This document shows positions 1-5,944 of a stretch of DNA of 9,461 nucleotides, piece by piece. The position numbers and the translations under genes are program-made. The first letter of the stretch is position 1. The number at the start of each line of letters is the position of its first letter. Below the pieces are notes generated by a model. It was not told the origin of the DNA. It ran no database searches and worked only from the letters and a program-made list of their open reading frames with translations. Source of the stretch: an uncultured bacterium (GTDB lineage: Bacteria > Cyanobacteriota > Vampirovibrionia > Gastranaerophilales > Gastranaerophilaceae); the NCBI GenBank assembly GCA_902782905.1, contig CACZPB010000129.1, forward strand, positions 1 to 9,461, given 5' to 3'.

Positions 1-22
1 AAAAAGCCCTCAAATGAGGACT
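1..22 (-). terminator. Intrinsic terminator of the tRNA-Glu gene
   Basis: Read on the minus strand, a 7-bp stem (AGTCCTC with GAGGGCT, one G-U wobble) closes a 4-nt ATTT loop and is followed directly by TTTTT. It begins 5 nt after the encoded CCA end of the tRNA, so it fits a monocistronic tRNA transcript. The window edge cuts the U-tract, which could be longer. Hairpin and T-run are seen directly; the function is inferred from position and form. Confidence 0.85.
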
Positions 23-27
23 ATAAT

Positions 28-102
28 TGGCGGCGGTAAGGGGAATTGAACCCCTGTTTGGAGAATGAGAATCTCCCGTCCTAACCACTAGACGATACCG
101 CT
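28..102 (-). tRNA. tRNA-Glu (anticodon CTC), CCA encoded
   Basis: All cloverleaf parts can be read on the minus strand. There is an acceptor arm, a D arm with GTC/GAC stem, a 5-bp anticodon stem GGAGA/TCTCC around loop TTCTCAT, and a T stem AGGGG/CCCCT around loop TTCAATT. The acceptor is followed by discriminator G and a genomically encoded CCA (28-30). The loop places CTC at 34-36, which reads the glutamate codon GAG; the body resembles bacterial tRNA-Glu. One oddity is that the first acceptor base is A opposite C72, so base pair 1-72 is missing while pairs 2-71 to 7-66 are perfect. A GAG-reading Glu tRNA is usually an extra to the TTC species. Confidence 0.93.
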
Positions 103-107
103 TTGTG

Positions 108-113
108 ATTATA
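108..113 (-). promoter_or_regulatory. -10 box of the tRNA-Glu promoter
   Basis: A perfect TATAAT lies on the minus strand with only five bases (C, A, C, A, A) between it and the first tRNA base at 102. Transcription would start at about 101-103, giving a 5' leader of 0-2 nt. I see no good -35 at 16-18 bp; TTAAAT lies about 19 bp upstream in an AT-rich run. The box is seen; its use as a promoter is inferred. Confidence 0.5.
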
Positions 114-214
114 GTTATATTGTATTGTTAAAATTTAAAAATACAAGTCGTCATGTCATAAATTTTAAAAATTTAATCCTCCGTTTGAATGATTACGCGG
201 GCATGGAAGTACAA

Positions 215-220
215 TATAAT
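215..220 (+). promoter_or_regulatory. Candidate -10 box for the 247 gene
   Basis: TATAAT lies 26 bp before the ATG at 247, predicting a start near 227 and a leader of about 20 nt that contains the Shine-Dalgarno GGGAGAGG (234-241). No convincing -35 is present at normal spacing (TTGAAT at 185-190 is 24 bp away), so this is a weak call. Confidence 0.35.
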
Positions 221-246
221 AATAATGTGGTTCGGGAGAGGTTTTG

Positions 247-573
247 ATGAACAATAGACGTTGGTACGATTCAAATGAAAATACCCAGAGAGCTCTTGAT
301 TTGCTCAAAGATATGGATGAAACAAGAAGATACGCCCTTTCACGCGATTTAACAGCAGTTGTTAAACAAATTAAAGAACTCCACGAAGAAGATGAAGAAC
401 AAGACGTAAGTATCGGTATTGACAGAGTACTCGGTCTATACAAAATTTCCAACTCCAGAAGATGGTATGACAAAATCAGCATACTTTCTTATGCTCTAAA
501 AACAATGTCTACACTTCCAAAAGAAGATTTTTATAACATTATGGAAGGCTTGACTACGACCTTGTCTGCTTAA
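247..573 (+). CDS. Small RRWYD-repeat protein of unknown function
   Basis: The gene encodes 108 residues. I chose ATG 247 over the in-frame TTG at 244 because GGGAGAGG (234-241) is spaced five bases from the ATG. The protein is soluble and mostly helical in appearance, with no signal peptide or membrane segment, and has an acidic central stretch (residues 45-53). Its clearest feature is a repeated RRWYD at residues 4-8 and 71-75, each followed by a run with similarly placed Ala-Leu and hydrophobic residues, suggesting an internal duplication of about 30 residues. I know of no named family; I loosely recall RRWYD-containing small proteins in Melainabacteria, but cannot confirm it. It stands alone on the plus strand, divergent from the tRNA, and its last 20 bp overlap the end of the convergent gene at 554-1837. 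No function is proposed. Confidence 0.75.
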   Translation: MNNRRWYDSNENTQRALDLLKDMDETRRYALSRDLTAVVKQIKELHEEDEEQDVSIGIDRVLGLYKISNSRRWYDKISILSYALKTMSTLPKEDFYNIMEGLTTTLSA

Positions 574-1837
574 ATATATATTCTACCCATCTTATCAAAT
601 CCAATATTTCATACGGTTTTGGAAGATATAAATCCGCGCCTGCATCCAAAATAGCTGCTTTGTCGTGTATTGTAGTTGTTACTATGATTTTTGTGTTCAC
701 AAAATTCACTCTGTTTTTTAACTCTTTACATACAGTGAGTCCTGACAAATCTTCTCCGCTGTCTATAATAATTATTGCCGGCTGAAATGGAGCTTCCGGA
801 TCTAACTTATCAACTACATCATACCCTTGCAGCTCCAAAGATGTTCTTATAAGCAATGACAAAGCTTCGTCGGGCTCTTTAATATATATTGAATTATTTG
901 CCCTATTTTCCTGAACAGAATTCTCACCGGCTATTTGGGGTCTGTCAATAAGATAATTCGAGCCGGATGGAATTTTCGCCAGTTTTTTTATTGAAAGCAA
1001 TTTTTCTAAAAGTGCATCTGTCGAACTTATCATATCTAAATCAAGTATTCCGCCAATCAATATAGAAACAAAGTCAGCTCTCATGCCGGCAAGCCTATCG
1101 CTTTTTAATAGCATATATCCGCGTTTAGCATCGACTTCCGAATAAAATTTGGGCGCAACGGTATCAAATGCAAACGTTAAAAACTCTGCTATTTTTTCAG
1201 CCTTGTAACTGTTTGTTATTATAATAAAGTGTGTTTCATTCAATCTGCCGAAAAAATCCGCATCCTCAAGAGCTGATTTTGCAATCGCTACAAATGTTTG
1301 TATAAGCTTGTCCGAAGCTACATCAGAATACACGGCTCTATAATCGTTCAAATTCTCAAATCCGACAAGCAAAACCGCATAGTTATTATTGGAGTGTAAA
1401 ATCCTTTTTAAACTTTTTTCCACTATTTTTCTGTTTGGGAGCAAAGTCCTTGTATCAATATTCGTTTCGATATCGCGCCTCAAGTGCGCTTTTATCCTTG
1501 TTTTGAACTCATCAATATTTACCGGCTCACTCAAAAAATCGTCTGCACCGCTATCCAGTGTGAGAATTCTGTCATTTGTATCTGCCGACTTTGAAAGCGC
1601 AACAACAACAGGTCTTGTATTGTATGCAAGCAGTCTGATTTTTTCGCAAAAACTTGTCAGAGCCTCATCAATACTATCAGATACGATTATCAAGTCAGGT
1701 TCTGTTTTTTGAATATTTTTTATCCCGTCCTGAAGATTGGAAGATACGACTACAGAGGTATCTCCGTCCTCCAATGCCTTTTTATATTTCATCGGAAGCT
1801 CACGTCTTTTATCTATAATTACGATTTTTGAAAGCAT
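554..1837 (-). CDS. REC-degenerate GGDEF-REC signalling protein
   Basis: This 427-residue cytoplasmic protein has three domains. The first REC (about 1-121) lacks the usual phospho-acceptor: the position after PDLIIV is Ser53, with Asp54 one place late, and the conserved Lys is Glu104 (SEP instead of KP). The GGDEF-like domain (about 123-290) keeps the opening DTRTLLPNR signature, but the active-site loop reads NETHF (200-204) instead of GGDEF. The inhibitory RxxD site reads EDAD (191-194), so neither c-di-GMP synthesis nor the standard I-site is expected. The second REC (about 315-425) keeps Asp359, Thr387/388 and Lys407-Pro408, but has Lys320-Glu321 in place of the acidic pair; it may still be phosphorylated. 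The start overlaps the upstream kinase gene by 19 nt. GAGGAGG, seven bases before the ATG, lies inside the kinase coding region, so translation is probably coupled. I infer a non-enzymatic receiver or scaffold for that kinase. No terminator is visible at its 3' end. Confidence 0.88.
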   Translation of the reverse strand: MLSKIVIIDKRRELPMKYKKALEDGDTSVVVSSNLQDGIKNIQKTEPDLIIVSDSIDEALTSFCEKIRLLAYNTRPVVVALSKSADTNDRILTLDSGADDFLSEPVNIDEFKTRIKAHLRRDIETNIDTRTLLPNRKIVEKSLKRILHSNNNYAVLLVGFENLNDYRAVYSDVASDKLIQTFVAIAKSALEDADFFGRLNETHFIIITNSYKAEKIAEFLTFAFDTVAPKFYSEVDAKRGYMLLKSDRLAGMRADFVSILIGGILDLDMISSTDALLEKLLSIKKLAKIPSGSNYLIDRPQIAGENSVQENRANNSIYIKEPDEALSLLIRTSLELQGYDVVDKLDPEAPFQPAIIIIDSGEDLSGLTVCKELKNRVNFVNTKIIVTTTIHDKAAILDAGADLYLPKPYEILDLIRWVEYIFKQTRS

Positions 1838-2529
1838 TTTAGCGCCTCCTCGGGATTATATATAGGGAATTTGAGTCTAAAGGTTGTACCTTTATTTTCA
1901 ACACTTTCCAAGCTTATTTCTCCGGACATTTCTTCTACAAGATGCTTTGTAATATAGAGTCCTAAACCGTTGCCTTGTGTTTTGCTTGTAAGATGGTTTT
2001 CCAGACGGCTGAATTTTTGAAATAGTTTACCAAAATCTTCCCGCTTTATTCCGACTCCTTCATCTGCCACATCTATAGTTATAAAATCATTTTGAACATT
2101 CGTTGATATCGTAATTGTTTTACCTTCCGCTGAATATTTTCCGGCGTTGTCGATAAGGTTTGTCATAACTTGTTGAAACTTATCATCGTCAAGTCTTGCT
2201 TTCGGAAGTTTTTTGTATTCGTTAAAAACAATTTTGTGATTTTTATATTTTTCAACAAAAATCGGCAATATTTTTCTTATAGAGGCATTTATATCAACCA
2301 TTGTCATAACAGGTTTTCCTGCATTAGCTTTTGAAACAGTCAGTATATTCTCAACGAGGTTAATAAGCCTGTTCGACTGCTCCTCAATTATCTTTATAAA
2401 CTTTTTTTTGTTCTCGTCATCAATTTTGTCCCAAGAATTCAAAAGAGTCTGAGAGAACCCCCTAATACTGGTCAAGGGAGTTCTCATCTCGTGTGAAACT
2501 GTTGATATAAATTCATCTTCTATTGACAT
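1819..2529 (-). CDS. Sensorless cytoplasmic histidine kinase
   Basis: The 236-residue protein is only a HisKA dimerisation domain and a HATPase_c domain. The H-box FISTVSHEMRTPL puts the phosphorylated His at residue 13. The N-box is NLIDNAGKYS (124-133), the G1 box DEGVGI (156-161), the F-box FQKFSR and the G2 box GNGLGL (186-191), so it looks catalytically intact. Most kinases of this class carry PAS, GAF or membrane sensor domains; here nothing precedes the H-box. The ATG at 2529 is preceded, one codon apart, by an in-frame TAA, so no upstream extension exists in this frame. No Shine-Dalgarno is visible before it. The stop lies inside the next gene, which encodes the likely REC partner. 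Either it is a minimal kinase driven by a separate sensor protein, or an ancestral N-terminus has been lost. Kinase assignment is firm; the missing sensor is seen; its cause is not. Confidence 0.92.
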   Translation of the reverse strand: MSIEDEFISTVSHEMRTPLTSIRGFSQTLLNSWDKIDDENKKKFIKIIEEQSNRLINLVENILTVSKANAGKPVMTMVDINASIRKILPIFVEKYKNHKIVFNEYKKLPKARLDDDKFQQVMTNLIDNAGKYSAEGKTITISTNVQNDFITIDVADEGVGIKREDFGKLFQKFSRLENHLTSKTQGNGLGLYITKHLVEEMSGEISLESVENKGTTFRLKFPIYNPEEALKCFQKS

Positions 2530-2572
2530 AGTTTAATATGATTGAGCAATTGAATGATTGAGTCTTTAAGGT

Positions 2573-2602
2573 ATTATGATTTGCCTGTAGTCAACACATC
2601 AA
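2573..2602 (-). promoter_or_regulatory. Candidate promoter of the sensorless kinase gene
   Basis: In the 91-bp gap upstream of the kinase, the minus strand shows TTGATG (2597-2602) and CATAAT (2573-2578) with an 18-bp spacer, giving a leader of about 37 nt. Elements are imperfect, so read-through from the PC4 gene is an equally good explanation for kinase expression. Confidence 0.3.
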
Positions 2603-2620
2603 GCTCAAATAGATTTACTC

Positions 2621-2857
2621 CTACTCTTCTTCAGTCATAAATTCTTTTTTAGCTTCTTCTATAGCTTCAGATAATATATCCAACTGATCCGGAGCAAATG
2701 TTACACCTTTTTTTGTAGGAAGCCAAGTTGCACCGTCATCTGTAGTATAGAAAATTCTGAGGTTAAAATAACTTTTTCCTCTGTATTCCGATATAGAAAT
2801 TTGTAATTGTTCTGTGTCTGATCTTTGAATACTAGCCAATAATTTTGCTTCTGCCAT
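2621..2857 (-). CDS. PC4/YdbC-family ssDNA-binding protein
   Basis: The 78-residue protein matches the pattern of the bacterial branch of the transcriptional coactivator p15 (PC4) family. It has a run of beta-strand-like segments (about 17-38), a turn DDGATW, then the family hallmark PTKKGVTF (47-54), then a C-terminal amphipathic helix (about 56-72) that in relatives forms the dimer interface. Family members bind single-stranded DNA or RNA and have Whirly-like folds; in bacteria their cellular job is poorly defined. The start is supported by AAGGAG (2867-2872), nine bases from the ATG. It follows the pilin gene by only 19 nt, so the two are probably co-transcribed. The acidic tail (MTEEE) is unusual only in being short. 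Family assignment is from recognised motif and length; the role here is not known. Confidence 0.8.
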   Translation of the reverse strand: MAEAKLLASIQRSDTEQLQISISEYRGKSYFNLRIFYTTDDGATWLPTKKGVTFAPDQLDILSEAIEEAKKEFMTEEE

Positions 2858-2876
2858 TTTTATATTCTCCTTTTAA

Positions 2877-3617
2877 CTAATAATTTATTTTCCATCTGTC
2901 ATTCATAATTCTTGCAGAGCAAGAACGTCCGTCTGTCACGCTATCTGCGCATGCAGCTGTGTACAAAGGAATTGTTTCATTCAGTACATTCTGATTATAA
3001 GCACCTGAACCCGCCGGAACAAGCTGTCCTGCGTTTGTCAGCCCAAAAAGAAATATATCTTTTGCAAGAACATTAGGAGCGTCTTTACCATTTATATCAA
3101 AAAAGATTCTTGCTATAACTTCGTCTTTATCCGCATTTGCAGCATTAGCATCATTTATATTCTCTGCTATTATTACAGAATGACGTTTAATAAACTGGTA
3201 AACTTTACTTGACGAAAAATTAGCATACAGATTTGACATGTTGTCACCGTCATACGTTTTTACTCCTGAAAGATAAGAGTTATCCACTTCAGTAATCCCC
3301 ATAGGGCCTCTTGTTAATGTAAACAAAGTTTGACCGTTCGTCAAATAATTATCTGTCAATTCCGAATCTCCGAACACATCGCTGATTTTTATATCCGAAA
3401 GTTTATCCGCAGACGTTTCCTCATGTTTACCGACTTGATGCATAACGTTTGCAATACCGGTTTGAGTCAGCTCGACACACCTTGCAAGTTCTGCCGCTGC
3501 TGTCTTTTTCTTTGTATCATCTATTACAGCAGGAAGTGTTAGTGCTGCTACAATACCTATTACTCCTAATGTCACCAATACTTCTATAAGAGTAAACGCA
3601 TTTTTTTTACGTTTCAT
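2877..3617 (-). CDS. Type IV pilin-like / pseudopilin protein
   Basis: The 246-residue protein starts with a short basic leader (MKRKKNA) and a class III prepilin signal, FTLIEVLVTLG, continuing into a hydrophobic helix up to about residue 31. Cleavage is expected after Ala7, making Phe8 the first mature residue and Glu12 the conserved Glu5 of assembly. Position -1 is Ala rather than the usual Gly. The globular part has an NGKDAPN stretch (176-182) and C223/C233 that could pair, and ends in a DRWKINY motif that I recall from similar proteins of the same presumed lineage. It would be processed by a PilD-type peptidase and assembled into a pilus or type II secretion pseudopilus in the inner membrane; no assembly genes lie in the window. 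GGAG (3626-3629) sits eight bases from the ATG. Major versus minor pilin cannot be decided. Confidence 0.85.
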   Translation of the reverse strand: MKRKKNAFTLIEVLVTLGVIGIVAALTLPAVIDDTKKKTAAAELARCVELTQTGIANVMHQVGKHEETSADKLSDIKISDVFGDSELTDNYLTNGQTLFTLTRGPMGITEVDNSYLSGVKTYDGDNMSNLYANFSSSKVYQFIKRHSVIIAENINDANAANADKDEVIARIFFDINGKDAPNVLAKDIFLFGLTNAGQLVPAGSGAYNQNVLNETIPLYTAACADSVTDGRSCSARIMNDRWKINY

Positions 3618-3649
3618 AATTAAAACTCCAAATCTTATCTGACAAAAAA

Positions 3650-3677
3650 ATTATACCATATTATTTATAAATGTTAA
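3650..3677 (-). promoter_or_regulatory. Extended -10 promoter of the pilin-PC4 transcript
   Basis: The minus strand has -35 TTAACA (3672-3677), a 16-bp spacer and a perfect TATAAT (3650-3655), preceded by TGG, giving an extended -10. Transcription would start near 3643, with a leader of about 26 nt carrying the GGAG site. It sits back to back with the promoter at 3682-3710, so the two -35 boxes are only four bases apart. Confidence 0.75.
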
Positions 3678-3709
3678 TAATTTGTCTTAACTTTCAATTT
3701 AGGTTAATA
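3673..3709. repeat. GTTAATA repeats in the divergent promoter region
   Basis: GTTAATA occurs at 3673-3679 and 3703-3709, exactly 30 bp apart, about three helical turns. The complementary half TTAAC lies between them at 3687-3691, forming an inverted pair with the first copy (GTTAA, 9-bp gap, TTAAC). The boxes overlap the -35 of both divergent promoters and the -10 of the rightward one, as expected of regulator half-sites. The NarL-type protein encoded at 5282 is a possible ligand, but this is speculation, and short AT-rich repeats arise easily by chance. Confidence 0.3.
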
Positions 3710-3710
3710 T
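3682..3710 (+). promoter_or_regulatory. Promoter of the kinase operon, predicted to give leaderless mRNA
   Basis: TTGTCT (3682-3687) and TAATAT (3705-3710) are separated by exactly 17 bp. The -10 box ends six bases before the ATG at 3717, so transcription would begin at or within a base or two of the start codon. No Shine-Dalgarno lies at usable distance (nearest AGG is 13 bases away). Both hexamers match consensus at four of six positions. Confidence 0.5.
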
Positions 3711-3716
3711 AAGTAT

Positions 3717-5285
3717 ATGGATAAGGGGAAGATTGTTGTAGTCGATGATGAAAAGATTGTAACTTCTGCTTTTAAAGCTCTGCTTAAAGTTGAGGGATTC
3801 TCTGATGCGCATTTGTTTAATTCACCTAAAGATGCGCTTGAATTCTTAAAAAATAATCAGCCTGATTTGGTTATTTCCGATTTTCTCATGCCTGAGATGA
3901 ACGGTTTGGAATTTTTAAGCGAAGTAAAAAAACTCTATCCTGAAGTGAGTAAAATTTTGCTGACAGGATATGCGGATAAAGAGAATGCAATAAGAGCAAT
4001 CAACGAGATAGGGTTATATCGATATATTGAAAAACCTTGGGACAATGATGACCTTATTATCAACATCAAAAACGGTATTGAAAGAAGTTATCTTTTGAGC
4101 GAACTCAGAGCAAAAATTAAAGAACTTGAGGGAGCAAAAAAAGAATTAGAAAAGTATTCTCACAATCTTGAGCAGTTGGTTGAGGAAAGAACGGCAGATT
4201 TAAGAGAGTCTAACGCAAAGCTTGAAGGTATTTTCAGTTATTGCGCGGATGGCATTGTTATAATAGACGAGGACGGAATTATAGAGCAAGTGAACCCTGC
4301 ATGTGAAAATCTTGTAGGCAGAATAAGCTCAAAATTGATTAATACATCTATTGATGATTATGTTACAAACAAAAAAACTTTTATATCCAAAGAGCTTCAT
4401 ACGCTTGAAGGAACAGAATTAATGCTCAGAGATTTTTTTGTACAAAATCCTCTTATGCACACACAAACCCCCGTGGATATAAGTTTTGCGTGTATTAATC
4501 CTGATGAAGAAAACAAAAAATATGTTGGTGTAATAAGAGATATTACTGAGCAGAAAAAAGCCGATAAACTTAGAGATGATTTTATTGCAACTCTTACGCA
4601 TGACCTTAGAACCCCGCTTCTTGCAGCTATTCAAACTCTAACATTCTTCCTGAACGGCACTCTGGGTGAGATTGATGAGAAACAAAAAGTGCTTCTGGCT
4701 ACTATGCAAAAGAGTAATGAAGATTTACTGGGTTTAGTAAATGCACTGCTAGAAGTCTATAAGTATGACGCAGAAAAGCTAACGCTTACAAAGACCAATT
4801 TTAGGATTTATGATTTAGTTAAGCAAGTTTATGATGAACTTTCACCGCTAGCAGCTTCAAAGAAGATAGAATTCGGCATTGAATGCGAAAATAAAGAGAC
4901 TGTTATAAACGCTGACAGAAGCGAATTAAGACGTGTAATCTGCAATCTATGCGGTAATGCAATCAATTACACTCAGGAAGAAGGAAAAGTTACAATATCC
5001 CTTAAAGTTGAAGGAAATGACTTGATATTCTCTGTGACTGACAACGGTTCAGGAATTCCTGCTGAGGATATTCCGAATATGTTCCAAAGATTTTCTCAGG
5101 GAACAAGCAAAAAACGTTCTACAGGTACAGGTTTAGGTTTATATCTTTCCCGTCAAATTATTGAATCCCATGGCGGTAAAATCTGGCTTGAGAGTGTTCT
5201 TAATAAAGGCAGTGAATTCTCGTTTTTATTAACAGATACTATCGTCAATGGTATTAAGGGAGAAAGAGAAGGAAGTTTGGTATGA
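3717..5285 (+). CDS. REC-PAS-HisKA-HATPase hybrid sensor kinase
   Basis: The 522-residue soluble kinase has an N-terminal receiver (about 4-120) with Asp10-Asp11, phospho-acceptor Asp55 in SDFLMPEMNG, Thr83 and Lys106-Pro107. The sequence around GYADKENAI and YRYIEKPWDNDDL resembles receivers of the RpfG/cyanobacterial hybrid type. A coiled coil (about 121-170, with the QLVEERTADLRESN linker) leads to a PAS domain (about 165-275, ending GVIRDITEQKKAD). The HisKA H-box ATLTHDLRTPL gives His295, followed by the N-box NLCGNAINY (410-418), G1 DNGSGIP (442-448), F-box FQRFS and G2 GTGLGLYL (470-477). All key residues are present. Placement of the receiver before the kinase suggests that an upstream kinase controls it. 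No membrane segment is visible. The stop overlaps the response-regulator start by 4 nt (ATGA). Start choice rests on the receiver's first strand beginning at residue 5 and on the promoter. Confidence 0.95.
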   Translation: MDKGKIVVVDDEKIVTSAFKALLKVEGFSDAHLFNSPKDALEFLKNNQPDLVISDFLMPEMNGLEFLSEVKKLYPEVSKILLTGYADKENAIRAINEIGLYRYIEKPWDNDDLIINIKNGIERSYLLSELRAKIKELEGAKKELEKYSHNLEQLVEERTADLRESNAKLEGIFSYCADGIVIIDEDGIIEQVNPACENLVGRISSKLINTSIDDYVTNKKTFISKELHTLEGTELMLRDFFVQNPLMHTQTPVDISFACINPDEENKKYVGVIRDITEQKKADKLRDDFIATLTHDLRTPLLAAIQTLTFFLNGTLGEIDEKQKVLLATMQKSNEDLLGLVNALLEVYKYDAEKLTLTKTNFRIYDLVKQVYDELSPLAASKKIEFGIECENKETVINADRSELRRVICNLCGNAINYTQEEGKVTISLKVEGNDLIFSVTDNGSGIPAEDIPNMFQRFSQGTSKKRSTGTGLGLYLSRQIIESHGGKIWLESVLNKGSEFSFLLTDTIVNGIKGEREGSLV

Positions 5286-5944
5286 TAAATGTTCTGCTTG
5301 TAGAAGATCACGAACTGTATAGAATGGGGCTTTCAATGCTTTTAGATAAAGCTGAAGGAATCAGCCTTATATCAGAGGCAGCCGATGGCGCTGACGGGAT
5401 AAAAAAAGCAAGAGAGCTGGGTCCTGATGTGATACTTATGGATATCGGGCTTCCTAATATTGACGGAATTGAGGCAACACAAAGAATTAAAGATTTTAAT
5501 TCTGATGTAAAAATTCTCATATTTACTTCTCGCAACAGTGAGAATGATGTATTTGAAGCGTTTAGAGCAGGAGCGGACGGTTATATTATGAAAGGAGCAA
5601 CTCCGGAACAGACGATTTCTGCAATAAAATCCGTATATGAAGGAGTTGGCTGGATTGATCCCGCTATTGCAAAAATGGTATTTTCAAGTCTGCAAAAACC
5701 ATCTCTTAATAATATCAGTATTCCTGAAGGTAAAAAAGCTTCCGGTAACACATACGGACTCACCGAAAGAGAACTGGACGTACTTGAGCTTATGGTTGAA
5801 GGACTCTCTAACCCGCAGATTGCAGACAGGCTTGTTATAACAAGAGCTACCGCTAAAGCTCACGTTCATAGCATTTTACAAAAACTTTGCGTAACATCTC
5901 GTACGCAAGCAACCGTTACGGCAATGAAAGAGGGACTTGTATAA
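5282..5944 (+). CDS. NarL/FixJ-family response regulator
   Basis: The 220-residue protein has a receiver (1-120) with Glu8-Asp9, phospho-acceptor Asp54 in LMDIGLPNIDG, Thr82 and Lys104, then a linker (about 132-157) and a LuxR-type helix-turn-helix (about 158-217). The HTH shows the family pattern LTERELDVLELMVEGLSNPQIADRL in part (159-164 and 174-183) and TAKAHVHSILQKL. It is expected to bind DNA as a dimer after phosphorylation, most likely by the kinase encoded just upstream, whose gene overlaps it by 4 nt. AAGGAAG (5269-5275) gives a Shine-Dalgarno six bases before the ATG. Its targets are unknown; the divergent region at 3618-3716 is one candidate. Length and residues are typical for the family. 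Confidence 0.96.
   Translation: MINVLLVEDHELYRMGLSMLLDKAEGISLISEAADGADGIKKARELGPDVILMDIGLPNIDGIEATQRIKDFNSDVKILIFTSRNSENDVFEAFRAGADGYIMKGATPEQTISAIKSVYEGVGWIDPAIAKMVFSSLQKPSLNNISIPEGKKASGNTYGLTERELDVLELMVEGLSNPQIADRLVITRATAKAHVHSILQKLCVTSRTQATVTAMKEGLV

Noticed and set aside
1389..1712. Plus-strand 107-codon frame inside the REC-GGDEF-REC gene
   Set aside because: Antisense shadow of a gene with clear domains; no ribosome site or motif.
2575..2623. Possible leader peptide or frameshifted PC4 extension between the PC4 and kinase genes, reading GVNLFELDVLTTGKS before a stop
   Set aside because: The frame has no ATG or Shine-Dalgarno-supported start, and the PC4 gene ends naturally; probably chance and partly promoter sequence.
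5887..5943. Longer N-terminus for the 413-residue protein starting at 5887
   Set aside because: This extension lies entirely inside the response-regulator coding region, whereas ATG 5944 has a good Shine-Dalgarno and the usual stop-start overlap.
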